A stretch of DNA of 64,000 nucleotides from the NCBI RefSeq assembly GCF_021134715.1, contig NC_060028.1, positions 7,849,482 through 7,913,481 of the forward strand, written 5' to 3'. The number at the start of each line of letters is the position of its first letter. The stretch's first letter is position 1. Below are positions 48,711-60,162 of the stretch, piece by piece. This DNA comes from Daphnia pulex (lineage: Eukaryota; Arthropoda; Branchiopoda; Diplostraca; Daphniidae). A program made the position numbers and the translations under genes. A model generated the notes under the pieces. It saw nothing but the letters and a program-made list of their open reading frames with translations. It searched no databases and was not told the DNA's origin.

Positions 48711-51202
48711 TCAATACTTTTCCAAGTCGATAGCCTCTTGTACGGTTGCTGGAGTGCCACGACCTTTACTTTCCGGTAGCCACAGTGTCAAAACTCCAAT
48801 GGCCAAACTGATGGCTCCAAAAATGACATAAGGTAGACTGCGATTGACGATACCCTGATGAAACACATTTAATTAAAATACTCTCAAAACACATTCAATA
48901 ATAATTTAAACAAAATTCCGAATTTAAATTGCTTACCATGGCCGCAATATAAGGGGCGATAATCGCTCCCACTTTTCCACTCGTCGAGCACAAAGCGATA
49001 GTGATTCCTCGCGAAACAGTAGGGAATAGCTCAAACGTAAAGGCGTTGTTAGCCACCGTTAACATGGAGGTACAAAATTTGCCCATTAGCGAGAATACAA
49101 TGATGACGGTATTGAACTCTGTGAAAAAAGCCAAAAACAGAATAATTTAATAGGCTCCTATTGGTGCAAAGTTTTAAGTAGAGGAGCTAATTAAATGCAA
49201 AAAGTTTCTCACCTTTGGAAATTAGGCCGGCAACAAGGCAGAATGATCCACCCACTATCAAAGTAAAGTTCAGGATAGGTCTTCTTCCAAAATAGTCCAT
49301 AGCGAACATTCCAGTTACGTACGCCGGAATTTCCACCAATCTAAAAAATTTTAAAAATCAATATTAGGTGTTAAGGAGAAAATCCTCTTTAAAACTACTT
49401 TAAAGGTGTTTAGCTTACATGACTAAAATGTAGTTAAAGTGAATATCGGCGGACAAATTCGATGCCGCGTAAGATAGACCGTAATAGCACAAAAACTGGG
49501 CAAGCCTGTGTGAATCAAGGTATTATAGAAATTAGATTAAATCGTGTAATTAAGGTAAACTACACGCATCTTTACCAAGTGCCACAGAGGATCAAAAGAC
49601 GAACTAGTAGGCATCGCGTCTTTAAAACTTTTAAAGCCGAACCGATGGGGTTTGAATCGTGAGAAGCAGCCGCGGCCGGGGCTCCTTCTGCTTCACCGGC
49701 CTCAACGGATTTTGCTGGGATTTCAGACGGAATGACCAGCAAATGGGGAGGGATTTCTTTCTTGTTTAATTTCGCCGCATTTTCGTAAATCACTTTCGCT
49801 TCTGGGTACCTCTTTTTAACCGTTAACCAGCGAGTCGATTCGGGTAAAATGCTAAAAATAAATCCTTGAATAGTATTATTTCATCGCATAAATGTTAAAA
49901 TGAAAAATAACTTACAAGTAGGTAACAACCATCGTCCCCATCGGCACAAATATGCAGAGTTGCAGCGTTACCCAGTCACGGATGAAATATGCCAAACATC
50001 CACTGATGAGGTTTCCAATAGATTGGAAACAATAAATGAGGCAAATAAATTTGATTCGCATCGCCGGACGCTGCGCTTCAAGTCCTTTAACAAACAATTG
50101 GCAAAATTGTCAAAATTCTGAATGAAATGAGACATTGCATTTAATCCACTTACCCCAAATGATGAGCGCTTGCATAACGGAAACACCACCCATACCCGTG
50201 AGAAATCGAATCGCTGCAAAAGCGTCAAAATTGGGAGCGAAGCACGAACCAATGCCAAATGAAGCAATCCATGTTCCTAGGACGACAACTGACGTTCGTC
50301 GTCCGATCCTAGAAAAATTATTCAGATTAAGTACAAATGATTTTTCTAATAATTTAGAGTGTACTCACAAATCGGGTAGAGGACCTAGGAAAAAAGCGCC
50401 CAGTAACACACCCAACATGGTAATAAACGAACCAAACGTAACTTTCCACGATTCGTCACATACCAGGAGATACTGCACAATCAAATCAAATTAATTTGTA
50501 AAAGTTTCTGTAGAATAAGTCCATCTAACTTACATCAGTAACGATTGTACTGGTGAAGACGGATTTGTCGAAAACCCACTGATCGCATTTGACGTTCGCA
50601 GTGTAATTGCTGTAGGCGCACTCTGGTTTAGAAGCGTTCGGTATGTTCCCAAAATCTGTAAAGTTGCACTGCCATCCCTTATTCCGAGGAGAACTGAGAA
50701 GACTGTTGAGGGCATTCGACTCGTTAAGCCAATCAGCTTTGTAGACTGGGTCAACGGGATCATCGCATCCGTCGACAAAGCACCTGTCGCCGCATAAATC
50801 CAGATTGGAACAAATAATTATTAATTCCAAGGACGAAAATGCAAAAATGATTAAGTCATTTCCATTTACCTGTGGTATGGGGTGGCTCCTACGAAGACGT
50901 AAATTAAACTGAAATTCGAGAAACGAAATTAAAATTAATTTAACTGGAAAAGTAGAAAACAGACAGGATAAGACGAAAGCCAAAAATTAATTCGTGAATT
51001 AATTCAAAAGTGATTACATGCAGGACGTCGGGAAGAGAAGGCCGTATCCGATGCAGAGTAAGTATTTCAATTGAAACCAGCCAAATTTGCCCAAATGTTC
51101 GAGAATGATGTCTGCGTTGAACGCTTCGTCATCTCCGAGACTAGAAGTGGATTCTTCCTGGTTTGGAGGCTTCTCGTTTTCAATCGGTTTCGGTGCACCC
51201 AT
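48711..51202 (-). CDS. SLC22-type organic cation/carnitine transporter, gene A
   Basis: Eleven exons, 572 residues: 51018-51202, 50870-50908, 50534-50783, 50369-50472, 50154-50308, 49916-50084, 49576-49851, 49419-49505, 49213-49340, 48937-49118, 48711-48854; frame kept throughout. Features of the SLC22 branch of the major facilitator superfamily: an N-terminal FGWFQLKYLLC helix start, then a large extracellular loop between helices 1 and 2 with Cys residues and NES/NFT/NYT glycosylation sites, then GRRTSVVV (MFS motif), LPESTRWLTVKKRYPEA, MDYFGRRP and a last helix ending LPESKGRGTPATVQEA. It should move organic cations, carnitine or similar substrates across the plasma membrane; the substrate cannot be told from sequence. 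Exon 2 is a 39-bp micro-exon. Gene B downstream of its 5' end is a tandem paralogue with matching exon phases. Confidence 0.93.
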
Positions 51203-51984
51203 GTTCTCCTACTTGCTGTTTGTTTGTTTTAAAATATAGGTTGACAGACTCTACGACGTTGTTTTTTCTACGTCTTACTCCAGAGGAAATGTGAAGAGAA
51301 CTGAATCACTTTCCGTCAAGCTAGTCGGCAAGTAACAGTCCCGTTGGCGAAACTCGCCGTCGTTTTTATTAAGGGCCACACAGCCGCCACCCACAAAAAC
51401 CCGCGCCTGATCACAAGGTTTTCGGTGGGCGCTAGCCGTCGCGAAGCTCGTTGTAAAAAAAATGTGCATACTAAACATGGCTTATCACGGTAGATACCAA
51501 ATAGTTATTTAGTAATAAGTAGTTAATAGCTGAAGGGACATTGGGTACTCAAGTTTCACTACAACTACCGGCAACCCCACCTCTCGTTTCCTACTTAGGA
51601 GTTTAATAAGGATCTTGGCACTGCACCCAATGACTGGATTCGACGTCATCCATCAGAGCGCATAATAAATGGTGACACTTGTGATTTCTTGAAGCAATCT
51701 TTTCATTCGATATTAGGTCAAACAGTTTCGCCCAATCAACTGACCTTCAAAATTTTACTTGTAATGGAATAAATTAAGGATTAGATACAAACGCGGATTA
51801 AACTTTTTTACATCCGAGGGATCAAATAGACTTGTAAGTGGTATTAAATGCGAGTCTACATTTTGGTGGGCTTTTACGACGGCATCCACTCAAGTCCAGT
51901 GTTTTTCTTTGTCGAAATAAAAACAAAATAAAGGGAATTGTATCAATTGACAGAATAAAGATAAATGTCAATGTCGTTGTTCAC
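51203..51984. other. Short intergenic gap between the SLC22-like genes
   Basis: Holds the 5'UTR and promoter of gene A and the 3'UTR of gene B. No other gene. Confidence 0.5.
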
Positions 51985-54253
51985 TTACGATTCCAGATCT
52001 TTGGCGTCCTGAATGGTGGCGGGTATTGAAAGTCCTTTCGTCTCGGGCAACATTAAACTCAGAGCCCCGACAACTAGGTTAATGCATCCGAAAACAATGT
52101 ACGGAAGGCTACGGTTCTTGGCACCCTTTTGACGAACAAGAACGGCGCAAATTCAATTTGAAAAAAATTGCACCAAGTCCAAAGGTATATTAACTCACCA
52201 TTGCGGACATGACTGGGGCGAGAATGCCTCCCACTTTGCCCACAGTGGAGCACAATCCGATTGTGAGACCACGGGATGCGGTTGGGAACACTTCAGCTGT
52301 AAGCATATTGACGGTCACGATCTGCATGGAAATGAAGAACTTGCCGATCAGCGAGAAGGTCACAATCAATTCATAACGATCTGCATAAAGAAATAACGTT
52401 TAGAGTTTATGAAAAGATGAAAATCAGTCATTAATTACCTTGCGGGACTAGACCTGCCAAAAGACAAAATATCCCTCCTAGGATTAAAGTGATGTTTATG
52501 ATTAATCGCCTTCCTAGTGTATCCACAGCCACCATGCCAATTAAATACGCAGGGATCTCTACTAATCTGAAATGAATTCAAACATAAGTTTAAGATAAGA
52601 CAGGGAAGAAGAGCCAATATGATAATATTAAGTATTACATCACCAATATAAAGTTAAGATGAATGTCTTTAGATAAGTTTGAAGCAGTGTAGGATAGCCC
52701 GTAATAGCATAGCAAAGCAGATGCCCTGTAAATGTTTGCATTGAGAGCCGCAAATTGAATCAAAAGTGCGTACGTTTCAATTATAGCTGGGTAAACTTAC
52801 CAGGCACAGAAGAGGATCAATAAGCGTTTCAGCAAACAGGGTGTCTTGAAAACATGCCATATCGACATCCAAGCGCTGGCATCTTCTCGATTGCCAGAAG
52901 AGGAGCAGGTGCCGGTTTGGGCTAATGGAATTTGCTCTATCGCAGGCGAACAGGCCACCGGAATCAACAGGAGATGAGGGGGTATCTGTTTGCCATTAAG
53001 CTCAGCTGCCAGCTTGTAAATCTCCTTGGCTTCTTCGTATCGTTTGTTGACAGTCAACCACCGAGTCGATTCCGGAAGAATACTGTATTGAAAATGATAC
53101 AATAAAACAAACAATTCAAAAATCGATTTCAATTTTCACTTACAAGAAGTAACTGATTGTCACGACCATTGGTACGAAGAGGTAGAGTTGTAACGTGGCC
53201 CAATCACGAACATAGTAGGCCAGCAATCCTGTCAGCAAATTACCCAACGACTGGAAACAGAAAATGATAAAGATAAACCTGACTCGGACATTTGGCGCCA
53301 TGGCTTCAACACCTGTAATTAAATTCAAAATGATCATTCAATATAATGACCGGAATGATATCTCAAAAATTTAAACACCCACCCCAGATGGCGAGAGATT
53401 GCATCAGAGCAATACAGCCCATGCCGTTGAGAAAGCGAAGTACAGCAAACTCTTCATAACTTGTGGAAAACGATAACGCGATGCCAGAAACACTCATCCA
53501 GAAGCTCAATATCAATACAGATTTACGGCGTCCAATTCTGCAGTGACATGTGTTACATACAAGATTTACGATTGCTCAGCATATGAAAAAAAAAATGAAA
53601 TTGAAATACAAACATGTCAGGTAATGGACCCAGGAAAAAGGCGCCGGCCATTATGCCCGCCATGGTGAGAGATGAGACGAACGTGGGTTTCCATGAATTT
53701 TGGCAAACTAAAAGAAACTGAACAGACATAAATTAAAGCAAGTGATATGTGATGGCTATAAAACGGGAAGGCATTTTACATCGGTTACGATTGTGCTAGA
53801 GAAAATAGACTTGTCGAAAATCCAACGGCTGCAGGCATCGTTAACAGTAATATTGACGGCACATTCAGGTAAAATGGCGAGATTTGGAAATTGACATTGC
53901 CAATGTTTCGGGTCGAATTGCAGATCTTGGATGAGAATCTGATCCATCCAATCGGCCATGTACTGCGGACTAACATCGTCGTCACATCCGTCTACAAAGC
54001 ATCTTTACGAGGGGTGGGTCATAAAAACATCCAGACGTGATAGACAAAAAAAAGCCATTATTTACCTGTGAGCCGGCGTGGCTCCCGTAAAATTAAAGGC
54101 GAGAATGGTGGCCATGGGGAACAAAACCGCATAGGCCAAACAAATAAAATATCTAAACTGAAACCAGCCGGTATTGCCCAGGTGATCGAGAATAACATCG
54201 GCGTCAAAGGCCTCATCACTTTGGGAACGAACGTCCCTTTTGTCTGACTCCAT
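51985..54253 (-). CDS. SLC22-type organic cation/carnitine transporter, gene B
   Basis: Ten exons, 552 residues: 54066-54253, 53780-54002, 53614-53717, 53383-53537, 53144-53312, 52801-53082, 52639-52725, 52439-52566, 52199-52380, 51985-52125; frame kept throughout. Same layout as gene A: GWFQFRYFICLAYAV helix 1, an extracellular loop with paired Cys and NIT glycosylation site, SWKPTFVSSLTMAG, GRRKSVLI, LPESTRWLTVNKRYEEAKEI, and a C-terminus LPETKGLSIPATIQDAKDLE. The exon corresponding to exons 1+2 of gene A is unsplit here, and the extracellular loop is nine residues shorter. The TCG|TAA end also resembles a GTAAGT donor, so an alternative longer C-terminus cannot be excluded. Substrate unknown. 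Confidence 0.93.
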
Positions 54254-56256
54254 CGCAACTACTCAGGTGACGAACTGAATTATCAGCTGTCGATCAACCA
54301 GGTAGAGCTCATCTTTCGATAGAAACAGCTGTCTGATGAGTTGGCATCATGGAATCGGCTGTACTTTCATGCGTCTACATCCTAATGAGAAAATAAGAGC
54401 CTCGAGCATCGAATGACACAGGTGCGTCTCGGTCATTACAGGCTGTACCTTGAACACGCTTTGTGTGTCTCGGTTTTTCCCACTATATTCGACTCTATTT
54501 GCGCCGATGAAAAAACCCCACTTTACTTGACGTTGGCTCAGTCAATAATTTCTGGATGAAATTACCACGTAAACAGTGCGCATTGGTGTAATAAAGAAGA
54601 TAATCTTTAAAAATATAACCCCTCTAAAACGTTGGGCATCATGGAGTCCAGCTCAAACATTGCATTTTGAACGCGCGACGAATAAAATGGCATGATAAAA
54701 ATGACCCTTTCGAAAGGTTCTTTCATTTTACGACACGACTCTTTTAACAGCTTCACGAACTTACTGATAGGATTGTTAAGAAGAAATTCCTCCATCAACA
54801 ATGTGGCTCTAGGGCTCTAGTTTGCCGCCGCGCAGTATCGTAGACTACTGTCGCAAGAACTTTTTGATGAACCGCTTTTACGATTAAGTTATTTTTTTTT
54901 CTATATTACCGTGTGACGACAAACTTATTTTTCACACGTTCGACTACAAATAAAGCCTAGGTCTAGCTTGTTCTTTTGAGGGTTAATTTATGGAGGTGAA
55001 CAAGACTGCATTTTTGTTTCGTAGACTCATAAAATTATTGTTGTGGCCAGTTTTGTGCTAGGCAAAGTAACAAACAAATTCCTTTGACATGTACGAGGAC
55101 GTACGTGCGTTTTATAGCTCTAATTAATAATGCTCATGCTGGGAAGTAATAATAATAGAGAATTGTATTACCTTTAATGACCTTTGTCTCACTGGGTTGA
55201 CCTTCACGTGTTTTTACTTGCAAGGGGTACAACCATACAAGTAATATCCGAGTTTATCTAGCTTTTTCTAGATATTGGCAGTAAACACTTTTTAGCATTG
55301 TAACACACCACTTTACCCAGATAAAAACTTGTACACGTTCCTAGTCGGAATTTTTGCATTCCAGACTTTCCAGTTCGCGAATGTTGTGAAAAACAAATCA
55401 TCCTTGCAGCATCGTCTGCTACAAAAACAACAACTCAAATTTTCACGGAATTTTACTGTGGAAAAAAAGGCAGAAAAATGAAAAACAAACAAAATTCTTT
55501 AAATTTGTTTTGTTTTATTCGTAAATCATTCTAATGTTTAATTACTCAAATTGAGAAAACGAGGATATCAGTCAGTAAAGGCCCTTCACTATTTAGACCT
55601 AAATATCTTAAATCAAAGAACCACAGTCTGGAAGCAGCATCAAAATTCAAAAACCAAATATGTTTTAATATAAGAAACCTTGGTACGTAAAACAAAATCT
55701 TAACATATTGTGCAATGAAAATTGAAAAGATAATCTGTAATAACCCTAATGCCGATGAGAAATGACGAAAGATAAAGTTGGAAAGACGAAATATTGTGAC
55801 ATATCAGACGAGACATGTAAGATTAGAGACGCAAACTTAATTGGAGGACGTGTGATAATAATGAAGAGAGCGATAATCCCGTTGAAGTGATCCCGCGCTT
55901 GCCGCCATCACTTATTGCCTCCAGCCAACAGATCATCACGGGAAAGAAAATAAACGCGCAGCGCTAATAAACTCACGATGATATCATTTTACGATCCTGT
56001 TGGCGTTGGGCTTTTTAAATAAATATTTCCCGCATTCATCACGGCGGCTGTTACAAGTGCTAGACTCAATATCATTTGTCGCTATGTGTGAAGTTCACAC
56101 TGTGAACATAATAAGCAATGAACTAATAGAAAGAATAATGCGACGTAGCATTTTTCTTCCTTTTTTTAAGAAGCTATATTATAAGAGTACATACAATTGT
56201 TTTTAGTTTCCAAGATGGCCGGGTAATAGTTTCACGAGCGCATTTATGAATCGCAA
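54254..56256. other. Gene-poor region between SLC22-like gene B and the Pro-rich gene
   Basis: AT-rich. Contains the promoter side of gene B. The only coding-like piece is the fragment at 54607-54825, listed separately. Nothing else supported. Confidence 0.4.
54607..54825 (-). other. Isolated protein-like ORF fragment
   Basis: On the minus strand a frame reads TLLMEEFLLNNPISKFVKLL and later FERVIFIMPFYSSRVQNAMF to a stop. The residue pattern looks like real protein sequence and is faintly reminiscent of P-loop ATPase segments carried by mobile DNA. If so it is a small isolated fossil. No neighbouring parts of an element are visible. Family not assigned. Confidence 0.2.
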
Positions 56257-56262
56257 TTTATT
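56257..56262 (-). terminator. Poly(A) signal of the Pro-rich gene
   Basis: AATAAA on the minus strand 50 bp after the stop codon at 56312, a usual distance. Confidence 0.55.
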
Positions 56263-56311
56263 TACAGTCATAATAAAAGGTTATTTAGATACAAACTTAT
56301 AAAAGTTGTGT

Positions 56312-57247
56312 TTAGCGGGCTGGCTGAACAGCAAATTGACCGAATGTGGCTGGTGGTAAAGCGGGTAGATTGTCTGCCTCCGGTACCATTCGTGGAGTTT
56401 CGGGCCAGTTGTCTTGTCCCGAACCTTGTACTGCGGGGACTGATACTTGAACTGAGTTAAAAATTACATTAGCATCACCATTTTCCGGCTGCACTGCAGG
56501 CGGAGGTGATTCCGGAAGAACCGGTGTGTTTTCCGGTTGCGGAGAAGTGATTGCTGGAACGTCAACTGTTGGGTCAGCAACAGGTGGTGGTGGAGACATG
56601 GGAGAACTATTAGGAGTACTCATCCAAAAAGGAACTACTGGAGCTGCACCAGCTGGAGCCCACTGTTGAGAAGCTGACGGAATGGCGGCAGGAACTTCAG
56701 GTATTGTCGGATTTGGTTGTTCCCATTGGCTGACGGCAGGAGCTTCAGAATTTTGGGCAGCTGGCTGAACCCACGGGCTGGTGGCAGGAGCTTCTGGCGT
56801 TGTGGGATTTGGTTGAACCCATTGACTTGCAGGAGCAGGAGCTTCAGATATTTGCGGAGGCTGAAACCACGGGCTGGCGGCAGGAGCGGCAGGATTTGGC
56901 TGAACCCATTGACTTGCAGGAGCTTCAGGTTTGGGAGCAGTTGGCGAATAAGCACGAGATTTTGTTTGTAGAGGCGCAACCCGGGTTCCATAAGAAGGTT
57001 GGTAAGAGTTGTAGCCGCCGGAATAGTAACTGGGTTGAGCAATAGGCCTAAATAATCAATTTCAAAATACATCATTAGGTTATATTTATTCAAAATTATT
57101 TAGTTGAATTTCTCACATCCAGGGCGAAGCGTCAACTATGGGAGCTGATGGCATCATTCCACCATACGGCTTGGCTTCCGCCTGCAACAAAACACTGAAA
57201 CAAGTGGCCAGAGTAACTGGAAAAACGGAATTTTGAAACGACATCAT
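56312..57247 (-). CDS. Secreted proline-rich repeat protein
   Basis: Two coding exons, 57117-57247 and 56312-57047, give 288 residues in one frame. Starts MMSFQNSVFPVTLATCFSVL, a hydrophobic signal sequence ending near LLQAEAKPYGG. A Tyr/Gly-rich part (PSYYSGGYNSYQPSYGTR) follows. Next come five or more tandem repeats of about 20-25 residues built on EAPA..S.W.QPNP, with Trp and Gln at fixed positions, and a Pro/Glu-rich tail ending FGQFAVQPAR. A non-coding first exon is likely, with the acceptor TTTTACAG near 57268. Short, secreted, repeat-rich and TATA-driven: this fits an extracellular matrix, cuticle or secretion component. No family recognised. Confidence 0.85.
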
Positions 57248-57408
57248 CCTTTAGGTCTGCATACAATCTGTAAAATAAGAAACAGTTAAAGAAAAATGTA
57301 TTTGATTATGACAAATGAAAAGAATGAAAATTTTAAGTTACTTTTAGCGTGACAAATCAACTTTCGATCCGCATTGACGAGTGTCTTGAAAACGGCTAAC
57401 CTAATCAA

Positions 57409-57417
57409 CCTTTTATA
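57409..57417 (-). promoter_or_regulatory. TATA box of the Pro-rich gene
   Basis: TATAAAAGG on the minus strand. Transcription would start around 57385-57390, giving a short first exon that ends at a GCTAAAA|GTAACT donor near 57345, spliced to the exon bearing the start codon. Confidence 0.65.
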
Positions 57418-57986
57418 CTCATCTGGGATCAAAAGTGATGTGTCCGGCTATGTCCCAACTTTGACAAGAAACGGAAGAAAAACCAAAGTGAAAGTTTGTG
57501 ACTCGTGATTGTGAGTTGACGAAAGTCAAAATTCAAATAGATTCGGTGCGTTAGTATTCCAACGGGGTAATCGGCGCCCAACGAAGGCTATATACGCCAA
57601 CGTCGGAAATCATCCATCGCTAATTGTTGTCAAGGACTCGTGTCATTTTCACAGGAAATAGTACGAAATATAGCTCTGTCCTTGGTGGTTATTTCTTGTT
57701 GAATTTTTTTAGCCATTTGACGCACGAGATTTGAAGGGGAAATTTTTAAAGACAAAATTTTAGTGGCGCCGAAATTTTTCGTTTTTCCGCAACTCATTTA
57801 AAATTCTACGAGCATAAAGGACTTTCTTACCTTTCACTTTGGGCGAGTGAAAACGAAGATGTCGACACATCATGTCCTCTTTACTAGAACAGTAGAACGA
57901 ACCAGTTGCTTTAAAATTTAAATAACTGCGGAAATACCGGGATGAATCGATTGTTTAGCAGTTGAGGGTGCGCATGAAGCTATAGC

Positions 57987-58000
57987 GTTACCATGGAAAC
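57987..58000 (+). promoter_or_regulatory. X-box (RFX binding site) of IFT52
   Basis: GTTACCATGGAAAC matches the X-box consensus at every constrained base (GTTACC, AT spacer, GGAAAC) and lies 85 bp before the IFT52 ATG. In nematodes, flies and vertebrates RFX factors control intraflagellar transport genes through X-boxes at such distances. Confidence 0.85.
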
Positions 58001-58084
58001 TTGTTCCAAACACAGTGGCCGTAGCTCTCTACCACCACGGCTAAATATTTACCTTTTTCAGTTGATCGTCTTGTTTCTGTGAAG

Positions 58085-59724
58085 ATGGTTCCCGGTCCCA
58101 TCAATGGATTTGCTCCGTCGGCGGTGAGTTCTCCGTCCCGCAGTGACGTGTCCAGCACCATTTTATTTGACACGTCCAAGAGCAATCAATTTGGCGTCAA
58201 CGACGGGCTAAGGCAAATCCAACGGCTTTTGAAGAATCGCTGGCGACTAGCGAATACAAAAGACAGGCTCACTATTGAATCGCTGAGTTCTTCACGACTG
58301 GCCATTTTAGCCGGACCGCAAGAACGTTACAATGAAGCAGAATTCAATGCTCTTCGACAGTTTATCGATCTTGGTGGCAATCTGTTGGTGTTGCTAGGCG
58401 AAGGTGGAGAGCAGCAATTCAACACTAACATCAACTTCCTCCTGGAAGAGTATGGCATCATGATTAACAATGGTATGTCCGTAAAATTTGCACGAATAAG
58501 ACCTGTTTGTTTTTTTTACTGATGGCAATTCAATTACTCAGATGCTGTGATCAGTACAATGTACCAGAAATATTTCCACCCTAAGGAATGTTTCATCGAG
58601 GAGGTTCAATCTTGGATGAAAAATTCGACAGCGTCGAGTGCAGAGTCGAGCGCAAGTTTAACGAAAATTGTTTATCCGTACGGAGCCACGTTAAACGTAG
58701 CAAAGCCGGCTATTGTCATGGCAACGACAACGACCAGCTGCCTACCGCAACAGCGCCCTATCGCTGCTACCTACAACAATCCAAGGTATCATTGAATGTT
58801 CCATCATTTTCAAGAAAAAGGGTTTTGAGTTAATTTTTAAAAATCAGATTAAAGGGCAATGGCGGTAAAATTGCCGTCATCGGTTCAGTCCATATATTTT
58901 CCGATAATTACCTTGATAAGGAGGATAATAAACGATGGCTGGAAGATCTAGTGGAATACCTGACGGACACTAAGGCGACTATTCTAGATTTTGACCGCGA
59001 CGTTGACGTATTTAAAAATAAAAATGGATATGACATAACATTTTTACTTACATCTGTAATTTAACCATAAGATTGCCGAGTATGCCACCGTCCCGAATAT
59101 TATGCAATTATCTCAACATCCCCGGATTTGCCTAACTGAATCGGAAGAAGTCCCCCAAGATTGGACGACGCTTTTCCAGACTAAACGTAATTAGATTAAA
59201 TTCCAGCAATCGACTTTTGAAAGAAATTAACGTCTAACCAACAAAACATTTTTTAAGTTTTCAACTTGGATACTAATTTGGTGCCGAAAGTATTGGAGTC
59301 ATATCAGCAAGTCGGTGTCAAGCACGAGACCTTGAAACTCATTCCACCGCAGTTCGAAACTCCGTTGCCGGGACTACAAGTTTGTTATTATTCTCAAAAG
59401 TGTTCATTAAAAATATTTCTCAAAATTTGCAAATATCAATGATAGGTAGCCGTTTTCCCGCCGCTATTTCGCACATTACACCCTCCGCCGTTGGAGTTAT
59501 ACGACCTGGATGCGGAATTTAGTTCCGAAAAAAATCGGCTGTCTCAGCTCACTAATCGTTGCAACGACAACGATTTGGAGTATTTCATTATCGAAGCTGG
59601 TCACATTCTCAACATAATCCCACAATTAAAATTGACCGGAAATAATACGGATCGAGCCAAACAAATAATTCAACATGTTTTGGAACGTATTTCTCAATTC
59701 AAAAAATCGAATCCAATTATATGA
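58085..59724 (+). CDS. IFT52: Intraflagellar transport protein 52
   Basis: Six exons, 435 residues (human IFT52: 437): 58085-58472, 58542-58785, 58848-59007, 59072-59186, 59258-59379, 59446-59724. Matching blocks in order: NLLVLLGEGGEQQFNTNINF, LLEEYGIMINN, YQKYFHPKE, VYPYGATLNVAKPAIV, SEEVPQDWTTLF, IPPQFETPLPGLQVAVFPP, PPPLELYDLDAEFSSEK. IFT52 is a core IFT-B1 subunit that joins IFT46, IFT70 and IFT88 and is needed to build cilia; in arthropods that means sensory neurons. The N-terminal GIFT domain is complete. The first ~20 residues, before TILFDTSK, are longer and unlike the human start. The gene diverges from the Pro-rich gene, with the X-box between them. Confidence 0.95.
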
Positions 59725-60162
59725 ATTGTTAAATACATAAAATTTAAGCTGTACTATTCTTTCACTTACCTGCTGTGTTGCTCATTTTGTTTCATCATTC
59801 TTCCTTTTCTTCTTTCTACCCAAGCATCCAGGAGGTGCAGAATAACCAGATTTATCTGGTACATCTCAGGTTGCATAATCAGGCAAAGCCATGACGCGGA
59901 TGCTCGTATCGCCCATCTAAATTTTCTTCGAAAAGTTGAATTGCGAGATAAACTACTTTCTCTTTGATGAACAAACAAAAAATGCAATAATTCCCTTTGC
60001 TTATAAATCTTGATAAACATTTTAAACGTAGTTTAATATATTTATTCTTTGATTACAAACCCCTTGAACCCGTTTAAGTAAAATAAAAAATTGGTTTGCC
60101 AACAAAAGTAACAATGTTCCCAGCTCTATCATTTTTTCTTTCTTTTAAGAATACTAACTTCC
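59725..60162. other. Convergent 3' flanks of IFT52 and HSD17B4
   Basis: No gene supported. An AATAAA on the minus strand at 60041-60046, about 120 bp past the HSD17B4 stop, is the likely poly(A) signal of that gene. IFT52 lacks a canonical signal; ACATAAAAT just after its stop may serve. Confidence 0.5.

Noticed and set aside
59766-60020. Minus-strand open frame between IFT52 and HSD17B4
   Set aside because: Basic, low-information sequence overlapping 3' flanks; no splice or homology support.
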